DNA of 64,000 nucleotides from Hanleya hanleyi (taxonomy: Eukaryota > Mollusca > Polyplacophora > Lepidopleurida > Hanleyidae). Numbering within the stretch: the first letter of the stretch is position 1; each line of letters begins with the position of its first letter. Positions 45,014 through 56,863 of this stretch are shown piece by piece. The stretch is taken from contig JAVTVY010039324.1 in NCBI GenBank assembly GCA_036873755.1, positions 62,001 through 126,000 of the forward strand, read 5' to 3'. Position numbers and translations under genes: made by a program. The notes under the pieces were generated by a model. The model was not told the DNA's origin. It saw nothing but the letters and a program-made list of their open reading frames with translations, and did no database searches.

Positions 45014-48000
45014 TTCTAAGTGGGGGGGGGGGTCTAATCGTGTATTTGCGCCTAATCGTGTCAGCGCCAAATCGTGTGAAAGAATTGCGCCTAATAACGT
45101 GTTGCGCCTAATCGTGCAGGAAATTTGCGGTTAATGATGGACCTGCGCCTAATCGTGTACGAAATTTGCGCTTAATTATGGAACTGCGCCTAATCGTGTA
45201 CGGAATTTGCGCCTATTTGTGTAAATGCGCCTAATCGTGTAAGGAAGCTGCGTGTAATCATGTAACTGCTCCTAATCATTTGACCGACCTTGCGCCTAAT
45301 TTTGCGTTGCGTCTAATCGTGTAGAAAAATTGATCCTAATTGTGGAACTGCGTCTATTCGTGTAGGAGATTTGCTCCTAATTGTGGAAATGCGCCTTTTC
45401 GTGTGAGTAATATGCTCCTAATTGTGGAACTGCGCCTAATCGTGTAGAAAATTTGCGTCTAACTGTGGAAATGCGCCTAATTGTGTATAGAGGCTGCGCC
45501 TAAATGTGCTCCACGTGAAGACATATAGCGCTTAAACGTGTTCAACGCGCCAAATCGTGTAATGACCGTGTAGTCATGAAAACGACTTAATATAGAGCAG
45601 GGATAATGATTTGAAGCCAGACAGTTATTTATTGAACTGCTGGGCCCACCCCGAATTCAAGTTTTTCGATTGTATTTTTGAAAAGCTACTAAACAGGACA
45701 GTTCATGGATATCGGATATAATCTGTTCTAAATCCATGCTCTGTTCATCAGTTCATTTTTGGAGCTGATGCTGCAAACGGACGTAAAAGCGTTGAAATGA
45801 CCATGATGAAATGTTTCCGAAATGGGCCAATTTCAACCTACACAAAGTAATGAAAATGTAGATATGGGGAAGCGGATCTTCCCCTTGTCTGTGCGTGAGT
45901 GAAACCGTTGAAACGAGATGTCCGCCACTGTTTTTGTGATCCTTAGAGTTAGTTCTCGCGAAAGTTGGGGGTAAGGTACTTGATATGCTCAACTTGGACA
46001 TTTCCATTTTTTTTTTCACCGACCAATGAAAATGCGGCACTTCAATTTTGAAAATTTGAATTCACTAATCAAAAGTCGAAACAGCCAACATTGCAAATCG
46101 TGAGCCGCACAAGAGCCTGTATAATGATATGTCATATCTCGCAGCACCATCTGTATATTAAAGGGAGACAGCTGAAGTAGGACTAGTCCCATGGGCATAT
46201 ATAGAAAGGTGGTTCAGAAGATAAACGCTTTTGTTTGATTGAGGGTTGGGACAGATACCATCCATAGAAAGTGAACTTTTCTTTGCATCATCTAGATTTT
46301 ATTGCACTGTACTTCCATGTGTATATTAGTATTTTGTAATTTATGGCTCACAGGAAAAACAGTTTTTAACTGATTGTGATACCCAAGTAGCATTTTCAGA
46401 AACTATCGATTGACTGGCTGCAATGGTGGATAAAGTAAAACTGAAAAGAATAGCTGCTTCCTGAGTAGCAGATTTCTTTCCCAGAGTTTCAATTCAAAAT
46501 AGTATCTATTTGTTTGAAAAATCCCCCCAAAACACACGAAAAACTGGCCATAATACCAAGCTGATCTGTATGTAGTGGCATTACAATTATACATAAACCC
46601 GGTACTGGCACTGAATGAAAGTATTAGAACACAAGAGTGCATGAAACAACAAGTGGCAAGACATCCATCTCAGAATATTTCAGTTCTCAGACATGTCAGA
46701 TAATATTATTTCTAAGTTTAAGTTCAATTGATTAATTTCACTACATACATGCACATATATTCCTAACACCACTCCATGTGTTGACCTAGTTTTAGCTTGA
46801 CCTCTTCATTCGTCAGAAACTAGATCCAGCATAGATACATGTACATCCCCTAGAGATATGGTAGGGCAGATCTTTACACATGTATATGTTGCGTCCTGAA
46901 CCGTATTTCTCTGAGCTGAGGCCAAGAGTGACCATAGCAGGCTTCCATACTTTAGTGCGTATTAATCTGATATCTTGAAGGAAAACAATCAACAGAATAT
47001 TATTCAATACAGGTAAGGGATGAAGGACATGCTAAGTGACTATATATAGGCCTAAAAAGCCTGTCAACCACTGAAGGATACCTATTCTGGTCTGAGAACG
47101 AATAAACAATTTGGAACTATTTTTGTTCGTGTACTTCGAACAGCCCTGAAATCAGAAATTTTCTAGGTCCCATAATAAAGGTGAAACAACTCACTTTTCT
47201 AAAAATGTTAAATTGCCTAGGATTTTTGGGGCGCTTGGGTGTGGTCGCGCCTGCGGAGTCGCGACTTCCGGTCACTTGACTTCCGGAAGACGTCACTACC
47301 GCCAAATATTCTTTCGAGAGGTGACCCAGGGGTCACGCTGGCAGTGACGTCATGCGGTGGTGTCATCAGTGCTTGTGTACGTGACTGCACGCCGGTGGGG
47401 TGTATTGGACGTAGTCCATATTTTCGGATTATTGGTCCCTCAAAAAGCGCCCGGGTCTGACCAGATGATAATTATCTTTCCCTTTTTATTAACCAGTATT
47501 TATAGTACCAAGCTTTTGGGTACTACCACTCCTTCAAAATGACATATGCGGATGGGTGTCTGTGTTGAGCTATATGGCGAGTCGGGCCGCGAAGTCGACC
47601 TTCGTCAGCCTCAGTTTCGCACACTTTTCAGGTGTCTAAAAATAGGGTTATGTTACATATGGAATATGTGACAAAAAACGGCATGGTCGGCCTCATATTT
47701 TGAATAGCTTTTTTATCTCGCCTCGAGACGGGGAACACTGGGAAGAAATCTTATTGAAATCGATTGTCAAGATTTTTCCAGGAAATGAGCGAAATATGGC
47801 GTATTTTGGGTCATTTCAATAGATTTTCCAGAAAATATGCAGTACGTTCCGAGAGAGGAAAATTTATCCCGGATTAAATTTGCTTAATTGGCTTGTATGC
47901 TGAATTAATGGTATGAGCATTCCCATGAAGAAAATATATACATTTATATGGTTTTCTGGATGGTTTGCCAACTCAGAAAGACGGAAGGGCTATACCAAGA

Positions 48001-48225
48001 GTCTATTTCCAGCAACGAGGGGTCTACTGTGGACTTCACCCTAGTACACAAACCGATGGCTTCAGCCTGGAAAAGTTTGAGGGAACTCCCGTCATGGGAG
48101 TGACGTCATCAGCCCGAATAATAAGCTGGCATGTCTTGTAGCGCCACAATGTATGCTAAGAAGCGATAACTCGACATATATCTCGTAGAACGACTGTATC
48201 GCAGCACCACCTGTAAACTAAGGGG
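45014..48225. mobile_element. Giant palindrome, left arm
   Basis: It is the reverse complement of 50041-53186 along about 3.2 kb with scattered substitutions and small indels. The outer about 530 bp (45033-45560) is an array of GCGCCTAATCGTG words at roughly 15-30 bp spacing. The inner part contains AT-rich unique sequence and, at 47220-47300, GCGACTTCCGGTCACTTGAC with CCGGAAGACGTCAC. Open frames occur on the outward-reading strand (45753-46040, 46403-46642, 47117-47305) and recur in the other arm, but no domain is recognisable. Best described as the arm of a very large foldback element. Confidence 0.85.
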
Positions 48226-50040
48226 AATACCTCCTGTCCATGCCCCTCAGTCGCTCCACACATTCCCATACGACCCGTATTGTGCTTTCTATACTACTCT
48301 GCCAGTACGAGCAGTCAATCTATTTTACCCCAGGGCGAATGCCTGGCTCCGGGCGCTCGTTTGGTGCAAATCCCATGGGTAAAATAGATTGACTGCTCGT
48401 ACTCTACCCACATCTTGAGAAATGAGAACATTTCATTTCATACATTTATTTCATTTCAAAAATTTAAGAAAACAATTTGTAGTTAATAAGCATTTATTTG
48501 TATGGAGATTTTGTTGAACCAGAAATTAACAAAGACAAATTCACAAGATTGTTTCTCTTCAATTCTAATGGCTTCTTACATTGTATACTTTCATATTCCA
48601 GAATACAGCTGCTACAAGGAACTCAGTTCACTTCAAGCAGCCACTCGACTGATGGGGAATTTAATGAGCACACCTAGGTATGGTTGATTTCTTCATAGTG
48701 TATATTGGTTAGAATGTCATACAAACTGCTTATCTCCCTTGTTGTATATCATGGAGTACTAAAGAAAGGATGATAGACATCTTCGTCAATCTTTTGTATA
48801 TCGTACGGATGTGTTCCATTCTTTACCCTTTATGCTAGTGAACCTATTCAATAATCCTGAGTGTATTAAAAAAAAAGAAAAACTGGATTGCATGTCATAT
48901 GGAACCATATATACAACTGATCAGGTTTTAATTATATGCATGTATTTATCGCCACAGGCCAACTAAACCAAACTATTCTTCGAAAGATCTGCTGCTTCAA
49001 GTTCAAGTTGGACAAGAACACAGTCATCCTTGAATAATAATACTAATACTGCAATAAATTCTCATACCAAAGACTGCATGTAAATACATACATATATAGT
49101 ACTGTGCTGTATTTTGTCTCAAGGATTTGTGCTATATAAACTACACCTTTCTTGTTAAGAACCATCAGGTTTATTGTAAATATTTTATGATGTACTGTTT
49201 TGTCTCACTCTCAGTGTTTTCTCCAAATAAACCGTTCTGTGCTCAAATATATATTTGTGTCTTAATTCTTTTCTGGGAAAGTAAATATCTCGTGGCTACA
49301 TACCTTTCATTACACAGATTTGCTATGATACAAATAAGGTACTTCAAGAGCACTTCAGAAGTGCATATGAAAGGTATCCTTCTGTAGAAGAGTGGATGAA
49401 GTGCCTTGCCATATAAGGACATTGAAATGCCTCAAATATTCTAATTAGGTACTTCAAGAGCACTTCAGAAGTGCCTATGAAGGTTACCCTTCTGTGGAAG
49501 TGCCGATGAAGTGCCTTTGCAGTGCTTAATTAACATATTTGAGGCACACTTCAAAAGTACTTCCAAGTGACTTCATTGTGACTTCAATGCCCTTATATGG
49601 CATTGCTACAAAACAATACCCACACTGCAAGCACACTTCTGACTCTGAGCCTTGCACTTCAAGGTTAAAATATGGCCACACTTCAAAGTTACTTCAAAGA
49701 CACTTCTGGACAGTAAGGGATGGGAATGTGTGGAGCGACTGAGGGCATGGAAAGGAGGCATTCCGCTGTTCTCATCAGTTGTTGGTTGGATCAATCAGAT
49801 CTGCCACAACTGCCACAATTGACGCCAAGCGTCTGAACGTTTCAACGCTTCGGCACTTTAGGTCCACTTCAGGTCCACTCTTCCTCCTCTGTTTCAGGGA
49901 CCTGAGGTATTGAGGCGTCTAGACACTCTTCGACGCCCAGCGACGAAAACGAATGAACGATTCATGTGCGGCTGGAGAAAACCATTCAAAGCTTAAAGGG
50001 CGGGCGCTACAACGCTTCAACGCTATAGCATGAGTTTTCG
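48226..50040. other. Loop of the giant palindrome
   Basis: About 1.8 kb of single-copy sequence. At 48304-48403 lies a perfect 27-bp inverted repeat (see separate entry). About 49330-49720 is dense in CACTTC/GAAGTG words, with a duplicated phrase GGTACTTCAAGAGCACTTCA (49339 and 49448). About 49800-50030 has AACGCTT/AACGTTT-rich text. No transposase or other gene is visible. Confidence 0.5.
48304..48403. repeat. Perfect 100-bp hairpin, 27-bp stem
   Basis: AGTACGAGCAGTCAATCTAT... (48304-48330) is repeated exactly in inverse at 48377-48403. The loop is 46 bp and GC-rich (CAGGGCGAATGCCTGG). The complete absence of mismatches in the stem is unusual for this decayed region. Confidence 0.85.
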
Positions 50041-53000
50041 CCCCTTAGTTTACAGGTGGTGCTGCGATACAGTCGTTCTACGAGATATATGTCGAGTTGT
50101 CCCTCTTAGCATACATTGTGGCGCTACAAGACATGCCAGCTTATGATACGGGCTGAGGACGTCACTCCCATGACGGGAGTTCCCTCAAACTTTTCCAGGC
50201 TGAAGCCATCGGTTTGTGTAATAGGGTGCAGTCCGCAGTAGATCCCTCGTTGCTGGAAATAGACCCTTGGGTTAGCCATTCCGTCTTTCTGAGTTGGCAA
50301 ACCATCCAGAAAACCATATAAAAGTATATCTTTTCTTCATGGGAATGCTCATACCATTAATTCAGCATACAAGCCAATTAAGCAAATTTAACCCGGGATA
50401 AATTTTCCTCCTTCACAACGTACTCCATATTTTCTGGAAAATCTATTGAAATGACCCAAAATAATATAAATAAGCTATTCAAAATATGAGATCGACCATG
50501 CCGTTTTTTGTCACATATTCCATATGTGACACATGAAAAACGTGCGAAACTGAGGCTGACGAAGGTCGACTTCGCGGCCCGACTCGCCATATAGCTCAAC
50601 ACAGCCACCCATCCGCATACATCATTTTGAAGGAGTGGTAGTACCCAATAGCTTGGTACTATAAATACTGGTTACTAAAGCGGGAAGGATAATTATCATG
50701 TGGTCAGACCCGGGCGCTCTGTTGTATTACAGTTTTTGAGGTGGACGAATAATCCGAAACTATGGACTACGTCCAATACATCCCACCGGCTTGCAGTCAC
50801 GTACACAAACACTGATGACGCCACCGTATGACGTCACTGCCACCGTGACCCCTGGGTCACCTCTCGAAAGAAAATTTGGCGGTAGTGACGTCTTCCGGAA
50901 GTCAAGTGACCGGAAGTCGCGACTCCGCAGGCGCGACCACACCCAAGCGCCCCAAAACTCCTAGGCAATTTAACATTTTTAGAAAAGTGAGTTGTTTCAC
51001 CTTTATAATGGGATCTAGAAAATTTCCGATTTTAGGGCTGTTCGAAGTACACGTACAAAAATAGTTCCAAATTGTTTATTCGTTCTCAGACAAGAATAGT
51101 TATCCTTCAGTGGTTGACAGGCTTGTTAGGCCTATATATAGTCACTTAGCATGTCCTTCATCCCTTACCTGTATTGAATAATACTCTGTTGATTGTTTTC
51201 CTTCAAGATATCAGAATAATACGCACTAAAGTATGGAAGCCTGCTATGGTCACTCTTCCAAAGATTGACCTCAACTGAGAAAATACAGTTCAGGACGCAA
51301 CATATACATGTGTAAAGAGCTGCCCTACCATATCTCTAGGGGCTGTACATGTATCTATGCTGGATCTAGTTTCTGACAAATGAAGAGGTCAAGCTAAAAC
51401 TAGGTCAACACATGGAGTGGTGTTAGGAATATATGTGCATGTATGTAGTGACTGAACTGAATCAACTGAACTTAAACTTAGAAATAATATCATCTGACAT
51501 GTCTGAGAACTGAAATATTCTGAGATGGATGTCTTGCCACTTGTTGTTTCATGCACTCTTGTGTTCTAATACTTTCGTTCAGTGCCAGTACCGGGTTTAT
51601 GTATAATTGTAATACCACTACATACAGATCAGCTTGGTATTATGGCCAGTTTTTCGTGTGTTTTGGGGGGCTTTTTCAAACAAATAGATACTATTTTGAA
51701 TTGAAACTCTGGGAAAAAAATCTGCTACTCAGGAAGCAGCTATTCTTTTCAGTTTTACGCCACCATTGCAGCCTGTCAATCGATAGTCTCTGAAAATGAT
51801 ACTCGGTTATCAAAATCAGTTAAAAACTGTTTTTTCCTGTGAGCCATCAATTACAAAATACTAATATACAAATGGAAGTACAGTGCAATAAAATCTAGAT
51901 TATGCAAAGAAAAGTTCACTTGCGATGGATGGTATCTGTCCCAACCCTCAATCAAACAACAGCGTTTATCTTCTGAACCACCTTTCTATATATGCCCATG
52001 GGACTAGTCCTACTTGAGCTGTCTCCCGTTAATATACAGATGATGCTGTATGAGATATGACATATCATTATACAGGCTCTTGTGCGGCTCACGATTTGCA
52101 ATGTTGGTTGTTTTGACTTTTGATTGGTGAATTCAAATTTTCAAAATTGAAGTGCAGGATTTTCATTGGTCGGTGGAAAAAAAATGGAAAAGTCCAAGTT
52201 GAGCATATCAAGTACTTTACTCTCAACTTTCGCGAGAACTAACTCTAAGGATCACAAAAACAGTGGCGGACATCTCGTTTCAACGGTTTCACTCATACAC
52301 ACACAAAGGGAAGATCCGCTTCCCCATATCGACATTTTCATTACTTTGTGTAGGTTGAAATTGGCCGATTTCGGAAACATTTCATCATGGTCATTTCAAC
52401 GCTTTTACGCCCTTTTGCAGCATCAGCTCCGAAAATGAAATGATGAATCAGAGCATGGATTTAGAACAGATTATATCCGATATCCATGAACTGTCCTGTT
52501 TAGTAGCTTTTCAAAAATACAGTCGAAAAACTTGAATTCGGGGTGGACCCAGCAATTCAATAAATAACTGTCTGGCTTCAAATCACTATTCCTGCCCTAT
52601 ATTAGGTCGTTTTCATGACTACACGGTCATTGCACGATTAGGCGCGTTGAACACGTTTAAGCGCTATATATCTTCACGTTGTGCACGTTTAGGCGCAGCC
52701 TCTATACGCAATTAGGCGCATTTCCACAGTTAGACGCAAATTTTCTACACGATTAGGCGCAGTTCCACAATTAGGAGCATATTTCTCACACGGAGAAATG
52801 GCATTTCCATAATTAGGAGCAAATCTCCTACACGAATAGACGCAGTTCCACAATTAGGAACAATTTGTCTACACGATTAGGCGCAACGCAAAATTAGGCG
52901 CAAGGTCGTTCAAATGATTAGGAGCAGTTACATGATTAGACGCAGCCTCCTTACACGATTAGGCGCATTTACACAAATAGGCGCAAATTCCGTACACGAT

Positions 53001-53186
53001 TAGGCGCAGTTCCACAATTAAGCGCAAATTTCGTACACGATTAGGCGCAGTTCCACCATTAACCGCAAATTTCCTACACGATTAGGCGCAACATGTTATT
53101 AGGCGCAATTTTTTTACACGATTTGGCGCTGACACGATTAGGCGCAAATACACGATTAAGCCCCCCACACCCCCCTCCTACTAAGT
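50041..53186. mobile_element. Giant palindrome, right arm
   Basis: It is the reverse complement of 45014-48225, ending in the CACGATTAGGCGCA array (about 52630-53160), a C-rich tract and CTACTAAGTAG. The plus-strand open frames at 50876-51064, 51551-51793 and 52166-52438 mirror those in the left arm. It abuts the Penelope RT reading at about 53190. Confidence 0.85.
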
Positions 53187-53425
53187 AGCGGGGGACAACA
53201 AACCGGTAACCTTCATCGAAGAGATGTTCAGGAATTTGGCGGATTCTATCAACCGCATCGAATGTGTCCTTCAGATTGTAGCTATTTTGAGTTAACGGGT
53301 TCAGGAGTCCTGCTAGGTATTTGCCAACCGAATAATAAGCCGTTCCTGTTGTATCAATGATGGGTCGGAAGGGTGGTAAAGTATATTGTTTGTGAGTCTT
53401 TGGGAGTCCATAGGCTCGTGCCGGT
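53187..53425 (-). pseudogene. Penelope-like RT, N-terminal part
   Basis: Minus-strand reading gives ARAYGLPKTHK, PPFRPIIDTTGTAYYSVGKY, LNPLTQNSYNLKDTF and FDEGYRFV. These are the conserved blocks just before the SFDVESLF block of Penelope-type RTs. The reading is lost at the junction with the palindrome (GTCCCCCGCTA on the minus strand). Confidence 0.8.
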
Positions 53426-53441
53426 CTAGTTGAACGAGGTC

Positions 53442-53974
53442 ATATTATCATCACGTATGTAGTCTCTGAGAGGGGTATTTTGGGTTCCAGTTCTAGCATA
53501 GAGGTCACCCATTATAAGTACTCCTCCCAGTTTTGAGGATTCAAGATCTATAAATTGGTATGTGATATAATTAGAATCTTCTGGTGGGATGTAAACTGTG
53601 CAAACAAATAAATCCTGTTCCCAGCCAAACTTTGAACCTTCAAGTTTCACCCAAAGGGTATTTGGGTTTGAAGTTTTGACTGGGGTGATATATTTCAGAT
53701 AGACGTTCCTGAATAAGAACAGGAGTCCACCGGAACCTCTGCCAGGTTTGCTTTGTCTATGACTATGTTTAAGCTCGTACTGATAGCCCTCAAGTTGGAA
53801 TGAATCTAAATTGTTTTCTGATGACCAGGTTTCCTGGAAGGAAATAAAATCATGCTTCTTCAAATCCTCTAGAACTTTACTGTTGTTATTTGCACTATTT
53901 ACACGAATATTGTTTAAACCTTCCATATTCAATGAAATGAAATATATCATTCTTTGATACTTTGACATATTCAA
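53442..53974 (-). pseudogene. LINE endonuclease, N-terminal half
   Basis: Minus-strand ORF with LNMEGLNN, ISFQETW, GRGSGGLLFLFRN, VCTVYIPPEDSNY and IMGDLYARTG, the ordered motifs of EEP endonucleases. The usual catalytic GDFNA block reads GDLYA, so the conserved Asn is Tyr. It ends at DDNMT, where the 11-bp target duplication begins. The continuation is at 42087-42311. It is probably ORF2 of a CR1- or L2-like element; the clade is not determined. Confidence 0.8.
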
Positions 53975-55340
53975 TATGACTGTGTAGAATTAACATTGAT
54001 GCCTTTATTACTGCTGGGAGTACGTTACTTTGAGAATGTATAAGGTATCCTGATTTGAGAATATATAATGTAGTTGCATATAGTGTACTAATATACTAAA
54101 GCAAATGAAATTAGTAAACAATCAGTTAATCCGATATATGTACGATTTCGGATCACATGTGAGGTATACTTCTGTGTTAACATTAATCACTTCGAGGTCA
54201 TTGTATCAATTAGATTGATGTGTATCCACATTTCAGTGTAAACTTAGGTATACATGTACTTTCAATCGAAAATTAAGTTGTGTTAACATACTGAAGTTAC
54301 TCTTTATAAATTCAGGCACCATTGATTAAATTTACTGTGGTTCTCTGAGTTTCAACAGCTAGTCAGTGCCATCGAATTCCTTATCACATTACATCAAGAT
54401 TTCATTTGATTAAATATTCTTATAGCTATCAGTACCGGACATAAAATCACTGAATGAATTACTTGATATCAGTAAGGTACATGAATATCATTAATATGTT
54501 ATTTGATATCAATAAAAACACCACTCAATTTGATATGGTGGTATTTGAGTATAATTATAAGAGAATCATTCTTTAAAATATAGTAGAATCAATTACATGC
54601 AGATATACCACTCTACATAGTTAACTTTTAATTAAATCATTGGATAACATAACATACAGGAGTATATATCATTCAGTACCATTTTACTTTGGCACTTTTT
54701 GTTGTTGTTTTTTTTCTGAAAAGTTTTAGTATCATTACTTTCACTATCATACTGTTCTTAGATATACTGTGCACATATTCTTCAAGTATTCATATACAAA
54801 TTTCCACCATTCTTTTCAATATTGTGACACCCTTTTGGTATACATATACAATTCATGTTAGGACAATACTGTAAAACACTTTAAAATTATGTTAAGGCAC
54901 CATTTACTCAGAACTGTGATATCGCTTAAGTATACAATAAAAATAACGATACCATTCTTTCCAATAGCTATAATAGTAAAATCTCTTAAATTTAATTAAA
55001 CAGAATGAAATCTATTATAGTATCCTTCAGGTATGCACATAGATATTATTCACTTTAATACTGTAGTTTCCCATGTGTATGAATTATATATCATTGAGTA
55101 GTATCATTCAATACTGTTAGCCCCAATCACATTAATACCATCTGGATACGGGAGTCATTCACTTATTTGTTACAACTCTACTTGGGTATAGGGGAAGTAA
55201 TTAGGCGAGGCAACTCAGTATTACTTACTCCTTATAGAGACACATACAAGTACTTCAGTGTTAGATTACTGCTTGGACATGTGTGTATAGAAAATACTTT
55301 AGTATAATTCCACTATTCCTACGAAGTAGGCTACCATTTG
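53975..55340. other. AT-rich non-coding sequence
   Basis: No gene or clear repeat border is visible. Many loosely similar short phrases (TATCATTCA, GTATACATAT, ACCATT) suggest an old degenerate tandem repeat, but I cannot define a period. Confidence 0.35.
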
Positions 55341-55351
55341 CAAATTGTCCG

Positions 55352-55378
55352 GTAATGAGTGAGTGAGTGAGTGAGTGA
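55352..55378 (+). repeat. (GTGA)n microsatellite
   Basis: AATGAGTGAGTGAGTGAGTG tract, the same word that heads the dispersed repeat at 2151 and 59202. Confidence 0.8.
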
Positions 55379-55403
55379 TTACAAGCGTCTAGTCCGTCAT
55401 TCA

Positions 55404-56262
55404 TAATCCAGCCGTCGTTCATTAGAGAATATCCGCGTCCATAATCCAAAGACCTATTCCATATTCCATATAACAGTATTAGCATCAAATTCAAAGAGAC
55501 AATCATAGTATACATAAACATAGGCTTGTTTCCTGCAAGAGAGAAGCGGTCAACAGTTTTCAATGATGCCGGCAAGACATCATGATGTTCCAAAAATATC
55601 AAATCCGTATCGCTGATCAGTATTCTTAATCCATAATATTCGTTGTAAAGTCGTCATCTAAAGAATGATGTATCTCAGTCACGCTTTGATTGTGACTGTT
55701 CATATGAGTACCATGAGGATCTTGAAGTACATGGGTTCATACGGCCACTAGCCCCGGGTTAAGCGGAATTAGACACAAGTTACGAAACGTAACGCCATAG
55801 ATCTTGCACGCTACGCTCGTATTTTGCTATCAGCATGCGATATGTATCGCCAAATTTGAGAAACTTTGAGTGGAGGCGCTTGGTGGTCTAGCAAATGCTA
55901 CTAGGCGCGAGATGTATATGCCATATGCAGGTCCCACTGGAATATTACTGTCCAGAAAGGGATAGTTTACGACGTCGAAATTGTAATCATCTCTTTTGTC
56001 ATACAGTCGACGAGAGAGAAGGCCAACAGGACAGGAACAGTCAAAGCGTGACTGAGGTTTGATATTTTTGGAACATCATACTGTCTTGCCGGCATCATTG
56101 AAAACTGTTGACCGTTTCTCTCTTGCGGGAAACTAGCCTATATTTTTGTATACGATGATTGTTGTTTTTATTGTTATGGTACTAATGCTGTTATATGGAA
56201 TATGCAATATGTCTTTGGATTATGGACGCGGAAATTCTTTAATGGACGACAGTTGCATATTC
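55404..56262. repeat. Inverted repeat with putative membrane-anchor exon in each arm
   Basis: 55404-55605 and about 56066-56262 are reverse complements with substitutions. On the minus strand the left arm reads LKTVDRFSLAGNKPMFMY, then a hydrophobic stretch TMIVSLNLMLILLYGIW, then NRSLDYGRGYSLMNDG. The segment TTCTCTCTTGCAG/GAAACAAG has a splice-acceptor look, which the right arm has lost (TTGCGG). The arms are separated by about 460 bp of repeat also found at 38100-38470. Whether this derives from a real gene exon is unproven. Confidence 0.5.
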
Positions 56263-56679
56263 AGTCGCTTTCCACAATATAATTTCCGCGTCAATAATAA
56301 AAACATTTCGTTCTTCAGTTAGCACTAGATCTAAACATACATGGAATGAAAAGTTTAAACTGGATCAATGAAATCAAACAGTCGAATCCAGTGATTTTTA
56401 AAGACAATAGAGAAATAATGCAACTTTACATTTCGGATTTCATTTTCATTTTGAATATTTCTACACGATCATACTAGGCTAGGCTACAGTAATCGTAACC
56501 GTATACTGGTCCCTAACCCCAAGGCATTGAAGGACACGGAGCAGTCATACAAATGTGTACATACATATAATACATTCTTCTAGGAAGCGACTTGGAAATT
56601 CATTTGTATTAAAGAATACAGATCGGGGATACGGATTGGTCTATAGCACACCCTGATGTCTTTGAAAACTGATGTCGGC

Positions 56680-56863
56680 ACCTTTGAAAACTGTTGACTA
56701 TTTCTCCCTTTGAAAGAAATAGCTTATGCATATTGTCATTACATACGTGCTGACAGTTTGGAGATAGTCGTGTCTTATGGACACTATTTCCATAATGGAC
56801 GGGGTAATCTCATATGAACGACGACTGGTGCCGGATCTGGAGCTTGTATCAAACACATTGTAA
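56680..56863 (+). repeat. Degraded third relative of the anchor-like exon
   Basis: Plus-strand reading begins LKTVDYFSL and resembles the right arm at 56090-56250 over about 150 bp, with many changes. It ends at the border of the 56864 palindrome. Confidence 0.4.

Larger units (their letters stand above)
42312..53441 (-). mobile_element. Penelope-like element, itself interrupted by about 9 kb
   Basis: Flanked by GTCATATTATC on the plus strand at 42301-42311 and 53442-53452, an 11-bp target duplication inside a LINE endonuclease gene. On the minus strand, 53420-53190 encodes the first RT part (RAYGLPKTHK, RPIIDTTGTAYYSVGKYLAG, LFDEGYRFV). The RT resumes at about 44145 with FSFDVESLFTNVPL. Continuous RT of this family runs straight from the first part to SFDVESLF. 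The intervening about 44.15-53.19 kb is therefore a later insertion. The element ends with a GIY-YIG domain and a 3' untranslated region (42312-42900). Confidence 0.8.

Noticed and set aside
45033..45560. Regularly spaced repeats as a possible CRISPR array
   Set aside because: Repeats are imperfect and short, spacers are not unique, the array is mirrored in the other palindrome arm, and the genome is eukaryotic.
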